Assembly (NCBI GenBank): GCA_036939755.1 | Contig: JALLAZ010000972.1 | Location: 1 to 14,273 of the forward strand | From: Stephanodiscus triporus | Lineage: Eukaryota; Bacillariophyta; Thalassiosirophyceae; Thalassiosirales; Thalassiosiraceae | Direction: 5' to 3' | DNA: 14,273 bases | Shown here: piece by piece, positions 1-7,614 of the stretch | Layout of the letters: every line of letters begins with the position of its first letter | Position numbering within the stretch: the first letter of the stretch is position 1 | The notes under the pieces: model-generated | Databases searched by the model: none | The model's input: only the letters and a program-made list of their open reading frames with translations | What the model was told of the DNA's origin: nothing | Program-made: the position numbers and the translations under genes

Positions 1-822
1 TTCAAAGACGGGGGGAGTGCCCATGACGTTCGAGGGGAGAACATCCAGTTGGTGTTCACCAGGGGATCCGAAACGTAGCAACCATACTTCCGATTCGACC
101 TGGCGTGCTTTTGTTGTCGGGAGAAACCTCGGGGGAGGCCGACGTACATCATGGGTGGTGGCGGAAAGTGTCCGGCGACAGGACATGCGGACGGGGTCGT
201 GGTCGACGGTGAAGACGTCCGTTTTGCAGTAGTATAGGCCGTCGCGCTGTTCAAGATCAAGGTGCATTGAGAGGAGACCGTCACGGCTGGTAAACCTTAT
301 CCTACCGGGGACGGCGGGATCCTTGCATCCCTCCTGGTTCCAGTAGTAAAAGACGTCACTTGATGCGAGCACGGCGGCAGGTGAGATGATAGTCTCCACC
401 ATGTTAGCACAGTAGAAACAAGTTTGATAGTATATCGTTCCGTTCGAGAGGGTGATTGGCAAAAGCCCCCGTTTTGTGATGCTATCGTCAACAGAGGAGG
501 GTACACCGTCCAGGGCAACAGAGATTTTGATTGGTGGTATGTCTGTGACATCCAGGAGAGCGTGGAGATCGCCGGTGATGCAGACGTTGGAACCGCCATC
601 GATGAGGTTACCGGATGAGTCGGCCACACGTAGGAGTTTGATGGAGGAAATGTCGTTGCATCTGATGCCGCACATACCCGTGGGGAACACACGACATGAG
701 TGACGCTGTCCGAGATGGAGGGTGCCAGAGGTAAGCCGGCGAGAATGGACTGGTGGTGCTGGTCGTGGCGTAGGTCGAGCGCCGTTGTCGCAACTGAAGT
801 AGGAGAGGCCGGGCGCATGAAT
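1..822 (-). pseudogene. pol: pol N-terminus: aspartic protease and pre-integrase stretch (partial)
   Basis: An open frame runs on the minus strand from about 822 to base 1 with no stop and no obligatory ATG, as expected for the start of pol inside a Gag-Pol polyprotein. The protease active-site motif is DGGSNVCITGDL, encoded from base 600 downward. It follows a hydrophobic-small pattern (VADSSGNLI), as retroviral-type aspartic proteases show upstream of D-S/T-G, with G in place of the usual S or T. A Cys-rich patch (CFYCANMVETIISPAAVLAS) and, near the edge, a W-x-x-RFG-P-G stretch resemble the GAG-pre-integrase region of Copia elements. This frame is shifted by -1 relative to the gag frame that precedes it. 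Its upstream limit is a TGA at 823-825 in its own frame. It is partial because the window ends inside pol. Confidence 0.7.
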
Positions 823-1025
823 TCATCGATGATGGAGCAGGGAGGGAACGGTGTCGTCGGATGGTCTGGGGGGGGTTCAGCAGGTGGAAGGGTCGAAGCG
901 TAGTCCTCAGAGGTCGGGTTGTTGGTGGGCGCAGGAGCAGGGGCAAGCATGATACCGGAAGCGTCCGAGGGGGTGGGAGGGAGAATATGGTCGAAACCGA
1001 CGCATCGATTAGGACCACAACCTAG
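823..1025 (-). other. Open frame continuing past the gag stop (gag-pol linker)
   Basis: After the gag TGA at 1026-1028 the same frame stays open down to 297. The first roughly 200 bases encode a Pro/Ala/Thr-rich linker (APAPAPTNNPTSEDYA and similar) that looks like protein sequence, not noise. To reach protease, translation or an intact ancestor would have to change frame by -1 between about 822 and 740. I read this as the gag-pol junction of the element. Whether the stop is programmed or a mutation cannot be decided here. Confidence 0.45.
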
Positions 1026-3956
1026 TCATTCATCCGCATTGTCACCCTTGATGTCACTGTTGTCCCAGTACTCCCACTCCATAGCATCGTCCAGCCCAGC
1101 GACCGTGATGTAAAGCTCTTCCACATATGCACAAAGGATCTGGCGCGGGGTCTGCGTTGGGTTACCCAGACGTTCCTTCCAACGGTCGAGCCATTCCTTC
1201 TCAATCGAATCCCGTATGGTCGCAGACATGTCGTTTTTCATGTAACGTTCGAGGCAAATAGCTGTGGCCAACATGTCACAGTGCTTGGCCACGTGTCCGA
1301 CGCGTTTGCAAGCAGCGCACTGAACGTCAGGTAGGAACGGACGGCGGTTTCGATCAGGTCGCGCAATCTGGCCATGGCTCCGAGGGGTGCGTCCGCCACG
1401 GTCGACGTCGTGAGGGCCATGGCTGCCACGGGGGCTGTCACTGTACACCCTGCCACGAGGGCGGTCAGGTCGATCGTCATGTCGATCGTGGTCGCGGAAG
1501 CCGCCGCGAGGTGTGTCGTCACGTCCAAGACGGTTACATGTGGGAACGCCCTGAATTTGCGAGAAAGTGGCGTCAACACGGCGAGCCCGGGGCAACGCTA
1601 TGTCCCTGAGACGTGCTTGGGAGTTCTGGTGGATGCTTGTGTCAAGACCATGGAGATGAAGATGAGGTGGGAGGTAGCCGTCTTCAAAATCCTCACGGAA
1701 CGAATTCACGTGGGACTGGAGCGTAGTGACCATATCTGCATATTCCGAATACTGGATAGCCCGCAAGAAGATACCACTGCATGTGCAATCGTCATAGTGG
1801 AAGTTGAGTTTTGCTTGTAGACGAAAGTACAGGAGATATGCCTGGGCGAAGTGGAAGATATCATTGGCGTCGGCCCATGAAGGGATCTGAATCGGAACCA
1901 TCAGATCAAATCCGGGGACCGCAAGTTCCAGCAGACGCCAGAGGTAGTCATAGCCGTTGTTTGACTCGTAGCGGACCAAGGCAAGGATTGTGCTCACCTG
2001 AGGAGAGATTGAACCAGGGACCAGCCACGGAAGTAGCTCCATGAAGCCCTTGCTCATCGAAGCGTACCGAACGAGGCCAAGTCCAGGGGGGCATAGACCT
2101 TCAAAGCGATTTTTGAGGACAACGGCATCAAACGGCATCAGGGCGAGAGAGTAGCCCGTGCTAACCTCCTGGAGGCGGTCTTAGAAGCCCACAACGTCGT
2201 CCAGACGCAGATTGGTAAGTTTCGGAAACACCGACAAAGACTTATGGAGAATCTTGTCAATCTGGGGGCCAGAGGTGTGGGCGTAGGAGTTATACCAAAG
2301 TTCTCATATTTTGTGGTGAACCAAAATGATGTCATTATAGCAGACCACGACAACTTCGACAGAGGCCTTGATGTGGGCGTAGCCACACTCCTGCAGGATT
2401 CCTCTGTGAGCGAATCGCAACCGTCCATTCCGACATGATATTCCTCGGTCGCTAGTCGCATAATGTCAAAGCGGCTGGCCCCTAGCGTCCGGGCATGAAT
2501 GGCCCGGTCGCTGTGGCGTGGGGAAATGATGGCCCCCCCCACAAACTGGGAGTGTCGAGCAACGTCGTCATGGGTGGTATGAGCGGTCGGGCGGGGATCA
2601 GACCGGGTGCCGTATTCGGGGAGGGTAGTCTGACGGAAGGATGGTTGGGCACGATGTGTCGCAGTCGAAGGACGGTATGGATTGGGGGTGACCGGTGTGT
2701 GAGGGAGCTCACGACCAGGGGTGGGAGGCGCAACGTACGAGGCACGAGGAGGGCCCGGTGTGGTCGGGTCGATGCCAATACGCGCATGAGCCGAAGCCCA
2801 GGCGGTCCGACTGCGTGTTGTAGCATCAACATTGGTGTCGTCGGCCCCAACGTTCACGGGCACATCAATGGTCACGGCATGACCGTCGTCTCCTGAGGGG
2901 TCTGCCTTGTCAGCCGGGAGCGGTGGGGATTTGGAAAGATGAGCCTCAAGGCCGTCAATGCGCTTGGTCATCTCTGGGAGGGTAGTCTTCGTGAGATGGT
3001 CGTAGGAGCTACCGTGGAGAGCGTCCAGACGTCGCTCGAATTCCCCCAACGTGGTCGTCACCCTATTGTCGAGGGCGGTCACGGAGGCATCGAAAGAAGA
3101 CCGAATAGGGTCAAAAGCCGCCTCAACTGTGGCCGCGGCAAGAGCTGCCGTTGAGTCCAGAGAGGCCTTCAGGGGGCCAAACTCCGTCCGAACAATCTCT
3201 GGAGAGATGCCATCAAGGGTGCGAATGCCGCACGAACGATCGCAGGGAGAGAGGCCTTGATCGGGTCGAAATCCGCTTTAATGATAGCGGGGAGCAGCGC
3301 ACGAAGGTTATCCTCCTGTTGGGATTGATACGCCGCGAAGTCTTTCAATTGTGTCTCCTGGGCGCGGCGGAGGTAGGAGGCAGTCTGTGGATCCGGGTCC
3401 TGTTGAAGTAGGCGTCCAGCTGCGATTTTAAGCTCGTATCCAATTTTGCGGTCAAAGTAGTATCCCTAGCATCCATGAGAGACGTCCATTGCGCATCCCG
3501 AAGTAGAAGGACCTCGGCAATTTCCGGGTGGGTGCCGTTGAGAGCGGCATAGAGGTCGTCCGAAGGCGCATCGTCCACCCCGAGATCCGGTGGAGTGGTG
3601 GTGTCACGAGGGGGAACGTCGGGAGCCCCAATGTCAACATCAGGGGCCGGTGGAAGCAGATCCTCCGGTGTGAGAAGTTCCTCCGAGCGGCGGGAGACGT
3701 CGTCCGGTAAGTCGTCGTGCGGAGGGCGGAGTGTCGTGTAGGGATTGTCAGACTCGAATGGGTGATCAGGTTTGGGAGGAGCTGTGGCCGCGGCGCGTGG
3801 AGTGGATGCGCCCTTCACTACTTCGGTCCAAGGCTTGTCGGTGCGATGGGAAGGAGTGTCGACGGTCGTAGTGGTCGCCGTCCCCTCCGGACGGGAGGAC
3901 GTGGTGCGGGATTGCGATTGGGAGCGGGTGCGGGGACCTTTGTTGGATGGATCCAT
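1026..3956 (-). pseudogene. gag: Retrotransposon gag polyprotein, frame-disrupted
   Basis: The start is an ATG at 3956 (MDPSNKGPRTRSQSQSRTT), just inside the candidate primer-binding site. Gag-like sequence continues to a TGA at 1026-1028 but passes through four frame segments: 3956 to about 3400, about 3402 to 3171, about 3215 to 2400, and about 2395 to 1028. Each step is in the same direction, as a one-base deletion would give. Two in-frame nonsense codons interrupt the last segment (TGA at 2304-2306, TAA at 2181-2183). The N-terminal part is Pro/Thr/Asp-rich. It is followed by repeats of the form xFxPLxAS (around 3290-3080). The C-terminal part is nucleocapsid-like, with an Arg/Asp-rich segment and one CCHC knuckle. 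Continuation of sensible protein sequence across every break is what marks this as a decayed gene. Confidence 0.75.
1278..1319 (-). other. Gag zinc knuckle (CCHC)
   Basis: The segment encodes CAACKRVGHVAKHC, a perfect CX2CX4HX4C nucleocapsid knuckle. It follows an Arg/Asp-rich stretch expected to bind RNA. This motif packages element RNA in retroviruses and LTR retrotransposons, and it is the strongest single argument for calling the surrounding frame gag. Confidence 0.9.
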
Positions 3957-3980
3957 GTTAATTATAATAAAATATAATAA

Positions 3981-3991
3981 CCACGTCACCA
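3981..3991 (-). other. Candidate primer-binding site
   Basis: On the minus strand, TGGTGACGTGG starts one base after a candidate LTR end in CTTCA. A TGG start pairs with the CCA end of a tRNA, and the spacing of one base after the LTR is normal. It would need a tRNA whose 3' end is CCACGTCACCA. I cannot name the tRNA from the window. Confidence 0.35.
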
Positions 3992-3992
3992 G

Positions 3993-4225
3993 TGAAGGGT
4001 CCAGAACTGAGCTCGCACCGGCGGAAGCAGCGGTGTGAGGCAGCTCACAACGGGGAAAATTTTGTCAATAAATTAACAGAATCCACCGAGGCCGTGGGGC
4101 GAGGGAGTATTTTTACGCGAAGCGTTTTGGTGCTCTAACCTGTAGGGCTCCTGATCCCGTCATGGAGGCAAAGGAGTAGAAGTGGGGTCTAAGTAGATAC
4201 CTTATACTACTACATAATACTAACA
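3993..4225 (-). repeat. Candidate 5' LTR
   Basis: On the minus strand the segment starts TGTTAG and ends CTTCA, giving the TG...CA ends of LTRs, and lies just before the candidate primer-binding site and gag ATG. It is 233 bp and non-coding. The inner boundary is fairly well placed by the primer-binding site. The outer boundary is a guess, because the matching 3' LTR and the target-site duplication are outside the window. The rest of 3957-4279 shows no gene. Confidence 0.35.
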
Positions 4226-4279
4226 TCTTCGTATTCCCTCCATTTCCGAGTTCGCATCAACCCAACAGAGACCACGAAG

Positions 4280-4978
4280 ATGACATCTGGGTGCGAAATA
4301 TGCGCAACGACCGGTCAATGCTTCTCTGCATTTCACAACGGACCGGGCCAATTCTGCGGTTCGTATTACGACGGGTCAGTCTCCGGTAACAAGCCATGCT
4401 GCTGCCCGTTGCTGGCCATTTGCAAGATCTCTCCAACGCAGTGCATGTGCCACGTCGCCAATAATCTACAGCCAAGCAGTCATCACTCTTCCGCAAATTA
4501 CTACCCCTCATCGCATCAAAGTAACACGGGTTACTATCGCAATTTTGATTATCACGATGTCTTGATACCTCTGCTTGTCATCATCTTATGCGTTCTCTGT
4601 TGTTGCAATCGACATCGGGAAAGGGGTAATGACGACGCGGGGCATGTACCCGTCGCTGTGGCCGTACCCGGAACATATCCGCCACCTGTAAATCCGCAAT
4701 ATCATTCTCCGAAGACAGCCTATTCTGCTCAAAACTATGGCAGTACGATGGACTGGCCTGCAAGTGGTGGGGGTGCAGGCCCTGCCATTGCATCGGGCTT
4801 AGGTGGACTGGCCTTGGGCACCGTACTTGGTAATATCATTGGTAGAAGTAATATTCAGGGGAATAATGTGGGATATGGATTTGGTGGCGTAGGAAGAGGA
4901 GGAGGAGGTGGAGATGGTGGATATGACATTGTTGGTGATAGTGGAGATGGTGGGTGTGACATAGCAGGCGATTCCTAG
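4280..4978 (+). CDS. Cys-rich, Gly-rich single-pass membrane protein, unknown function
   Basis: This intronless frame encodes 232 residues from an ATG preceded by an A-rich context (cacgaagATG). The N-terminal 57 residues hold ten cysteines (5, 8, 14, 26, 40, 41, 42, 48, 55, 57), with PGQFCG and a CCCP cluster, suggesting a disulfide-bonded or metal-binding module. A His/Ser/Tyr-rich linker follows, then one hydrophobic helix near residues 94-109 ending in CCCNRHRER, a likely acylation site next to a basic stop-transfer. The C-terminal part has proline-tyrosine motifs, a glycine-zipper-like hydrophobic stretch (GLGGLALGTVLGNIIGR) and two copies of an 11-residue GDGGxDIxGDS unit at the end. 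There is no N-terminal signal peptide, so a type III topology is possible. I do not recognise a named family. The gene faces the ArfGAP gene tail to tail, and the retroelement edge is about 54 bp upstream. Confidence 0.75.
   Translation: MTSGCEICATTGQCFSAFHNGPGQFCGSYYDGSVSGNKPCCCPLLAICKISPTQCMCHVANNLQPSSHHSSANYYPSSHQSNTGYYRNFDYHDVLIPLLVIILCVLCCCNRHRERGNDDAGHVPVAVAVPGTYPPPVNPQYHSPKTAYSAQNYGSTMDWPASGGGAGPAIASGLGGLALGTVLGNIIGRSNIQGNNVGYGFGGVGRGGGGGDGGYDIVGDSGDGGCDIAGDS
4920..4975 (+). repeat. Tandem coding repeat, GDGGxDIxGDS
   Basis: Two successive copies of a roughly 33-bp unit encode GDGGYDIVGDS and GDGGCDIAGDS at the C-terminus of the Cys-rich protein. The copies differ at a few bases, suggesting a local duplication within a Gly-rich tail. 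Confidence 0.65.
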
Positions 4979-5255
4979 AAAAGTCATTCTTGTGGTGCAG
5001 GCGACATGTTACCATTGGAAGAGGAAGAGAAGACAATGCTCTAATTGTGCAGGTTAAAGATTTCATCTCTAGCTTGAGATGAGTTGTAAGCATATAACGA
5101 CAACTATTAAGGATAGAAGAAAGCTAATTCCAACCGGATGATCCCCATCACGAGACTGAAGGCCCCACTAGAAACTTACTAAAGCCTTACATATTAACCT
5201 CCAAAGTCCACCACACTACACAACAAATGTCTCACCCACCTCCCATCTCTAGAAA

Positions 5256-6976
5256 TTAAGTACCGAAATTGGCAAAGAAATCATCGCCACTCGTAACCTT
5301 TACCTTCGCCGCATTGCCTGAGCTAGGTGCCGCAGGTCTTGGTGGTGTTTGGGCCGGGCTAGTATAAAAATTTCCAGACGAAGGTGTCGCCATACTCGAA
5401 ATCCCACGAAAGCCACCTGATGAGGGCGCGCTACTTGTCCCACCTCCTCCCATGGTGTTAGAACCAACGCCTCCCATGCGACCACCACCGCCAAACTTGG
5501 CAGCCATACGCGCCTTAGCCTCATCTCGTAGACGCGTCTGACGCATGACGTATTGCTCATCGCTCTCTCCTGACAATCGTTCGATACCATTGGGATCCTC
5601 GCCTGGTCCTGGCATAGCCTCTCCCAGCGTCGACGTATGAGACCCTGTCGACGTAGCCATGGTAGGAGCAGGAAAGGACGGTGCCATGGATCCCGTAGGC
5701 CTCCCACCCATCATGCTATCGCTACCAAACCCACCATATTTGCTACTGGGATTTGTGATCCTTTGCGAATGGAACTGCCGTTGCAAATCTGCCAGTCCAT
5801 CATTGCCAGGATCATCGGGTTGCGTGACAGTATTTATCAGTTTCGAGGCACCCATGCTCAGCCCACCCCAAAAACTACCCGCCGTTTCCGCCACTTGGCG
5901 TTTCGTATTCTCATCCTGCACCACGGCGGTAACCGTACTGGCTACAGTAGACAAAGCGCCGAAGGCAGAGCCCAAACCGGATATGACCGTTGACGAAAGG
6001 GCACTGACATCGAATTCGCTGCCTCCATAGCCAGCATTGGGGTTGTAGTTAGGATCGGAGCCAATGCCGCCCATGCGGCTACCTCCCATTCCCCCCATTC
6101 CCCCGCCGCTACCTACTCCGCCCATGCCCCCCCCACCAAACTTGGCAGCCATTCGCGCCTTGGCCTCATTGCGCAGACGAGTCTGTCGGGCGATGTATTG
6201 CTCATCGGTTTCACCGGCCAATCTCTCCATGCCGTTGGGATCCCCACCTCCCGGCTTCGCACCTCCCCCGCCAAATCCACCCCCTCCCGTGGAATGAATG
6301 CTTGACATACCCCTGTCACTGTTTGCAGAGGAAGGTGCCCTTTTGGGCAGTTCGGTGGGTTCGGGCCTCCCTGACCGAGCAAAACATTATTGGTGTTCAG
6401 TATGAGAAACTTATAAACGTTCGATCAAACCCAAAGTCCATGTCGAAAACTCACCCTCCGCTCTGGCCTTCAAAATCGCCTTGTACAACTGCGCTGCATC
6501 GCTCTCATATTTTTGCTTGATGGGGGTGCTTGGCAAAATTCCCTTGGCGCTTAGGTAGGATTGACATTTTTGATTCCCCCCCAGCTTCATAATTTCCATT
6601 TGGGCAGGTGTCCAGGAATCCATGGCTATGGATCGTACGAAAGAGATGTGCACGCCTAGCGACCTGTGCGTGTACGGTGTTGTTTTCCCCGGAGGATGTC
6701 ATGAATTAGACAGATAGAGAGCAAGGTCAAATGATGAGGATATTGCGTCTGGCAAATGAATCCACACTGGAGAATTCACCTCTTCCTTCTCATTCACATC
6801 ACCCCCTCCATTAAAAAAGATGCTCCTCACCTATGAACCCCGCTACAATCCAAGCAAAACACCGTCCCAAAGCTAACACTAGCCCATTGTGGATTTTTCA
6901 TCCCGCATTCGCAGCACTTGTCGTTACCCGCAATGGCCTTGACTATCGCCTGGTCATGCGCGGTCATCTGCACCAT
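5256..6976 (-). CDS. ARF GTPase-activating protein, ArfGAP1/Gcs1 type
   Basis: There are three exons on the minus strand: 6976-6831, 6663-6455 and 6370-5256, giving 489 residues. Both introns (167 and 84 bp) have GT-AG ends with GTGAGG and GTGAGT donors, and the first splice rebuilds the motif GVHRSLGVHIS exactly. The N-terminal zinc module is CX2CX16CX2C (C21, C24, C41, C44) with the catalytic arginine at R49, followed by the typical SIAMDSWTPAQM and LGGN elements. ArfGAPs stimulate GTP hydrolysis on Arf1 and so control COPI coat turnover at the Golgi. Residues about 237-300 are Ser/Thr/Gly-rich with spaced hydrophobics and SFWGGLSMGASKLINTV, resembling the curvature-sensing ALPS motifs of ArfGAP1. 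The C-terminus ends DDFFANFGT. A 36-residue Arg-rich motif occurs twice (162-197 and 377-412). A TAA lies in frame just upstream of the ATG; M4 is an alternative start. Confidence 0.93.
5490..5597 (-). repeat. ArfGAP internal motif, copy 2
   Basis: Encodes residues 377-412 of the ArfGAP: DPNGIERLSGESDEQY, then RQTRLR and EAKARMAAKFG. It matches copy 1 (6135-6242) at 30 of 36 residues and is followed by the same Gly/Met-rich run. Confidence 0.85.
6135..6242 (-). repeat. ArfGAP internal motif, copy 1
   Basis: Encodes residues 162-197 of the ArfGAP: DPNGMERLAGETDEQY, then RQTRLR and EAKARMAAKFG. The six differences from copy 2 are mostly conservative (M/I, A/S, T/S, I/V, A/M, N/D), as expected for a duplicated unit kept by selection. 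Confidence 0.85.
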
Positions 6977-7172
6977 GATGGAAAGGTAGCTGCTTGTTTA
7001 ACTCGTCGGATCGATGGATAGTCCACAAACTTTGGGCTCCACCCCACTTCTCCGCTGTACTGCGATTGCTAACGTGAGGCGTTCGGTTAGTCCTATTACT
7101 CGTGTTGAAGGGAGTACTATTGCCATAGAGCAAGACGGCAGGTATTTTGTTGTGACCTTACTCTGGTCTCTC

Positions 7173-7266
7173 GGTCGCAAAAACCTGCGGTCGGTCTGCG
7201 ACCCGCAACGGCGACCTGCGGCGCGCGCAGGGCCGCCTCTCTGGCCACTCGCCAGCCTGAGTGGCC
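7173..7266. repeat. GC-rich patch with two hairpins
   Basis: Two inverted repeats sit close together. GGTCGCA (7173-7179) pairs with TGCGACC (7197-7203), and GGCCACTC (7243-7250) pairs with GAGTGGCC (7259-7266) across an 8-base loop. Short forms of GCGACC/GGTCGC recur between them. The patch is far more GC-rich than the AT-rich sequence that follows. It may be a mobile-element remnant or a regulatory structure. Confidence 0.5.
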
Positions 7267-7403
7267 CTCTAAATAGTGGTATGTAAATTATGAATTATGT
7301 GTACGATAAGCAAGTTTTGACATAATTAAACAAGAAATCAATAATAATACTCTCTCACGTAACTTCACACCAATGGAGTAAATAGTACTCTAACTCTACT
7401 CTA

Positions 7404-7417
7404 CTAGAGTACTCTAG
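7404..7417. promoter_or_regulatory. Perfect 14-bp palindrome with AGTACT core
   Basis: CTAGAGTACTCTAG equals its own reverse complement. Its AGTACT core recurs at 7113, 7384 and 7463, so it may be a dimeric-factor site upstream of the TM9SF gene. No factor can be named. Confidence 0.4.
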
Positions 7418-7614
7418 ATTAGGGTAGTATTCTTTTTATTTTTTCACAACAATGTTGACCGGAGTACTTTGTGCTCTATTCGGCTGTTTCGATATTTCCA
7501 GAACCCTAGCTAGAAACCATCCTTCTCCCCAACCAAAAAAAAGCAACGAAAAATAAATGCTCGCCCCCATCCCACCCTTGCTTTGACGAAGCCAGTAGAC
7601 AGTCACAAGAAACC

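Larger units (their letters stand above)
1..4225 (-). mobile_element. Decayed LTR retrotransposon, 5' portion (LTR, gag, start of pol)
   Basis: Read on the minus strand, the segment has retroelement order: a candidate LTR and primer-binding site, a gag-like polyprotein with a CCHC zinc knuckle, an aspartic-protease motif, then a stretch like the pre-integrase region of Copia elements, which reaches the left edge. Reverse transcriptase, RNase H, most of integrase and the 3' LTR would lie outside. The coding sequence runs through four reading-frame changes and two internal gag nonsense codons, so this copy is very unlikely to be autonomous. Copia-type (Pseudoviridae-like) is my best call, because protease is followed directly by a pre-integrase-like segment instead of reverse transcriptase. 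The general look matches elements abundant in diatom genomes; this is recognition, not a search result. The right boundary depends on the LTR call. Confidence 0.8.
6977..7614. promoter_or_regulatory. Divergent intergenic region shared by ArfGAP and TM9SF genes
   Basis: These 638 bp lie between two divergent start codons and must hold both promoters and 5' leaders. I see no convincing gene: the longest frame (7014-7286) lacks any recognisable motif and runs through a hairpin-rich GC patch. The region splits into a mixed part next to ArfGAP, a GC-rich patch at about 7171-7270, and an AT-rich part at about 7280-7560 with three of its four AGTACT hexamers. No clear TATA box could be assigned. The TM9SF start is in a strong context (AACCATGG). 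Confidence 0.6.

Noticed and set aside
297..950. 217-codon minus-strand frame as an independent gene
   Set aside because: Its first part is the continuation of the gag frame past the stop, and its second part overlaps the protease frame, which carries the DGGSN motif and far better protein sequence.
7014..7286. 90-codon plus-strand frame between ArfGAP and TM9SF
   Set aside because: No recognisable motif. It runs through the GC-rich hairpin patch and lies where both promoters must be.
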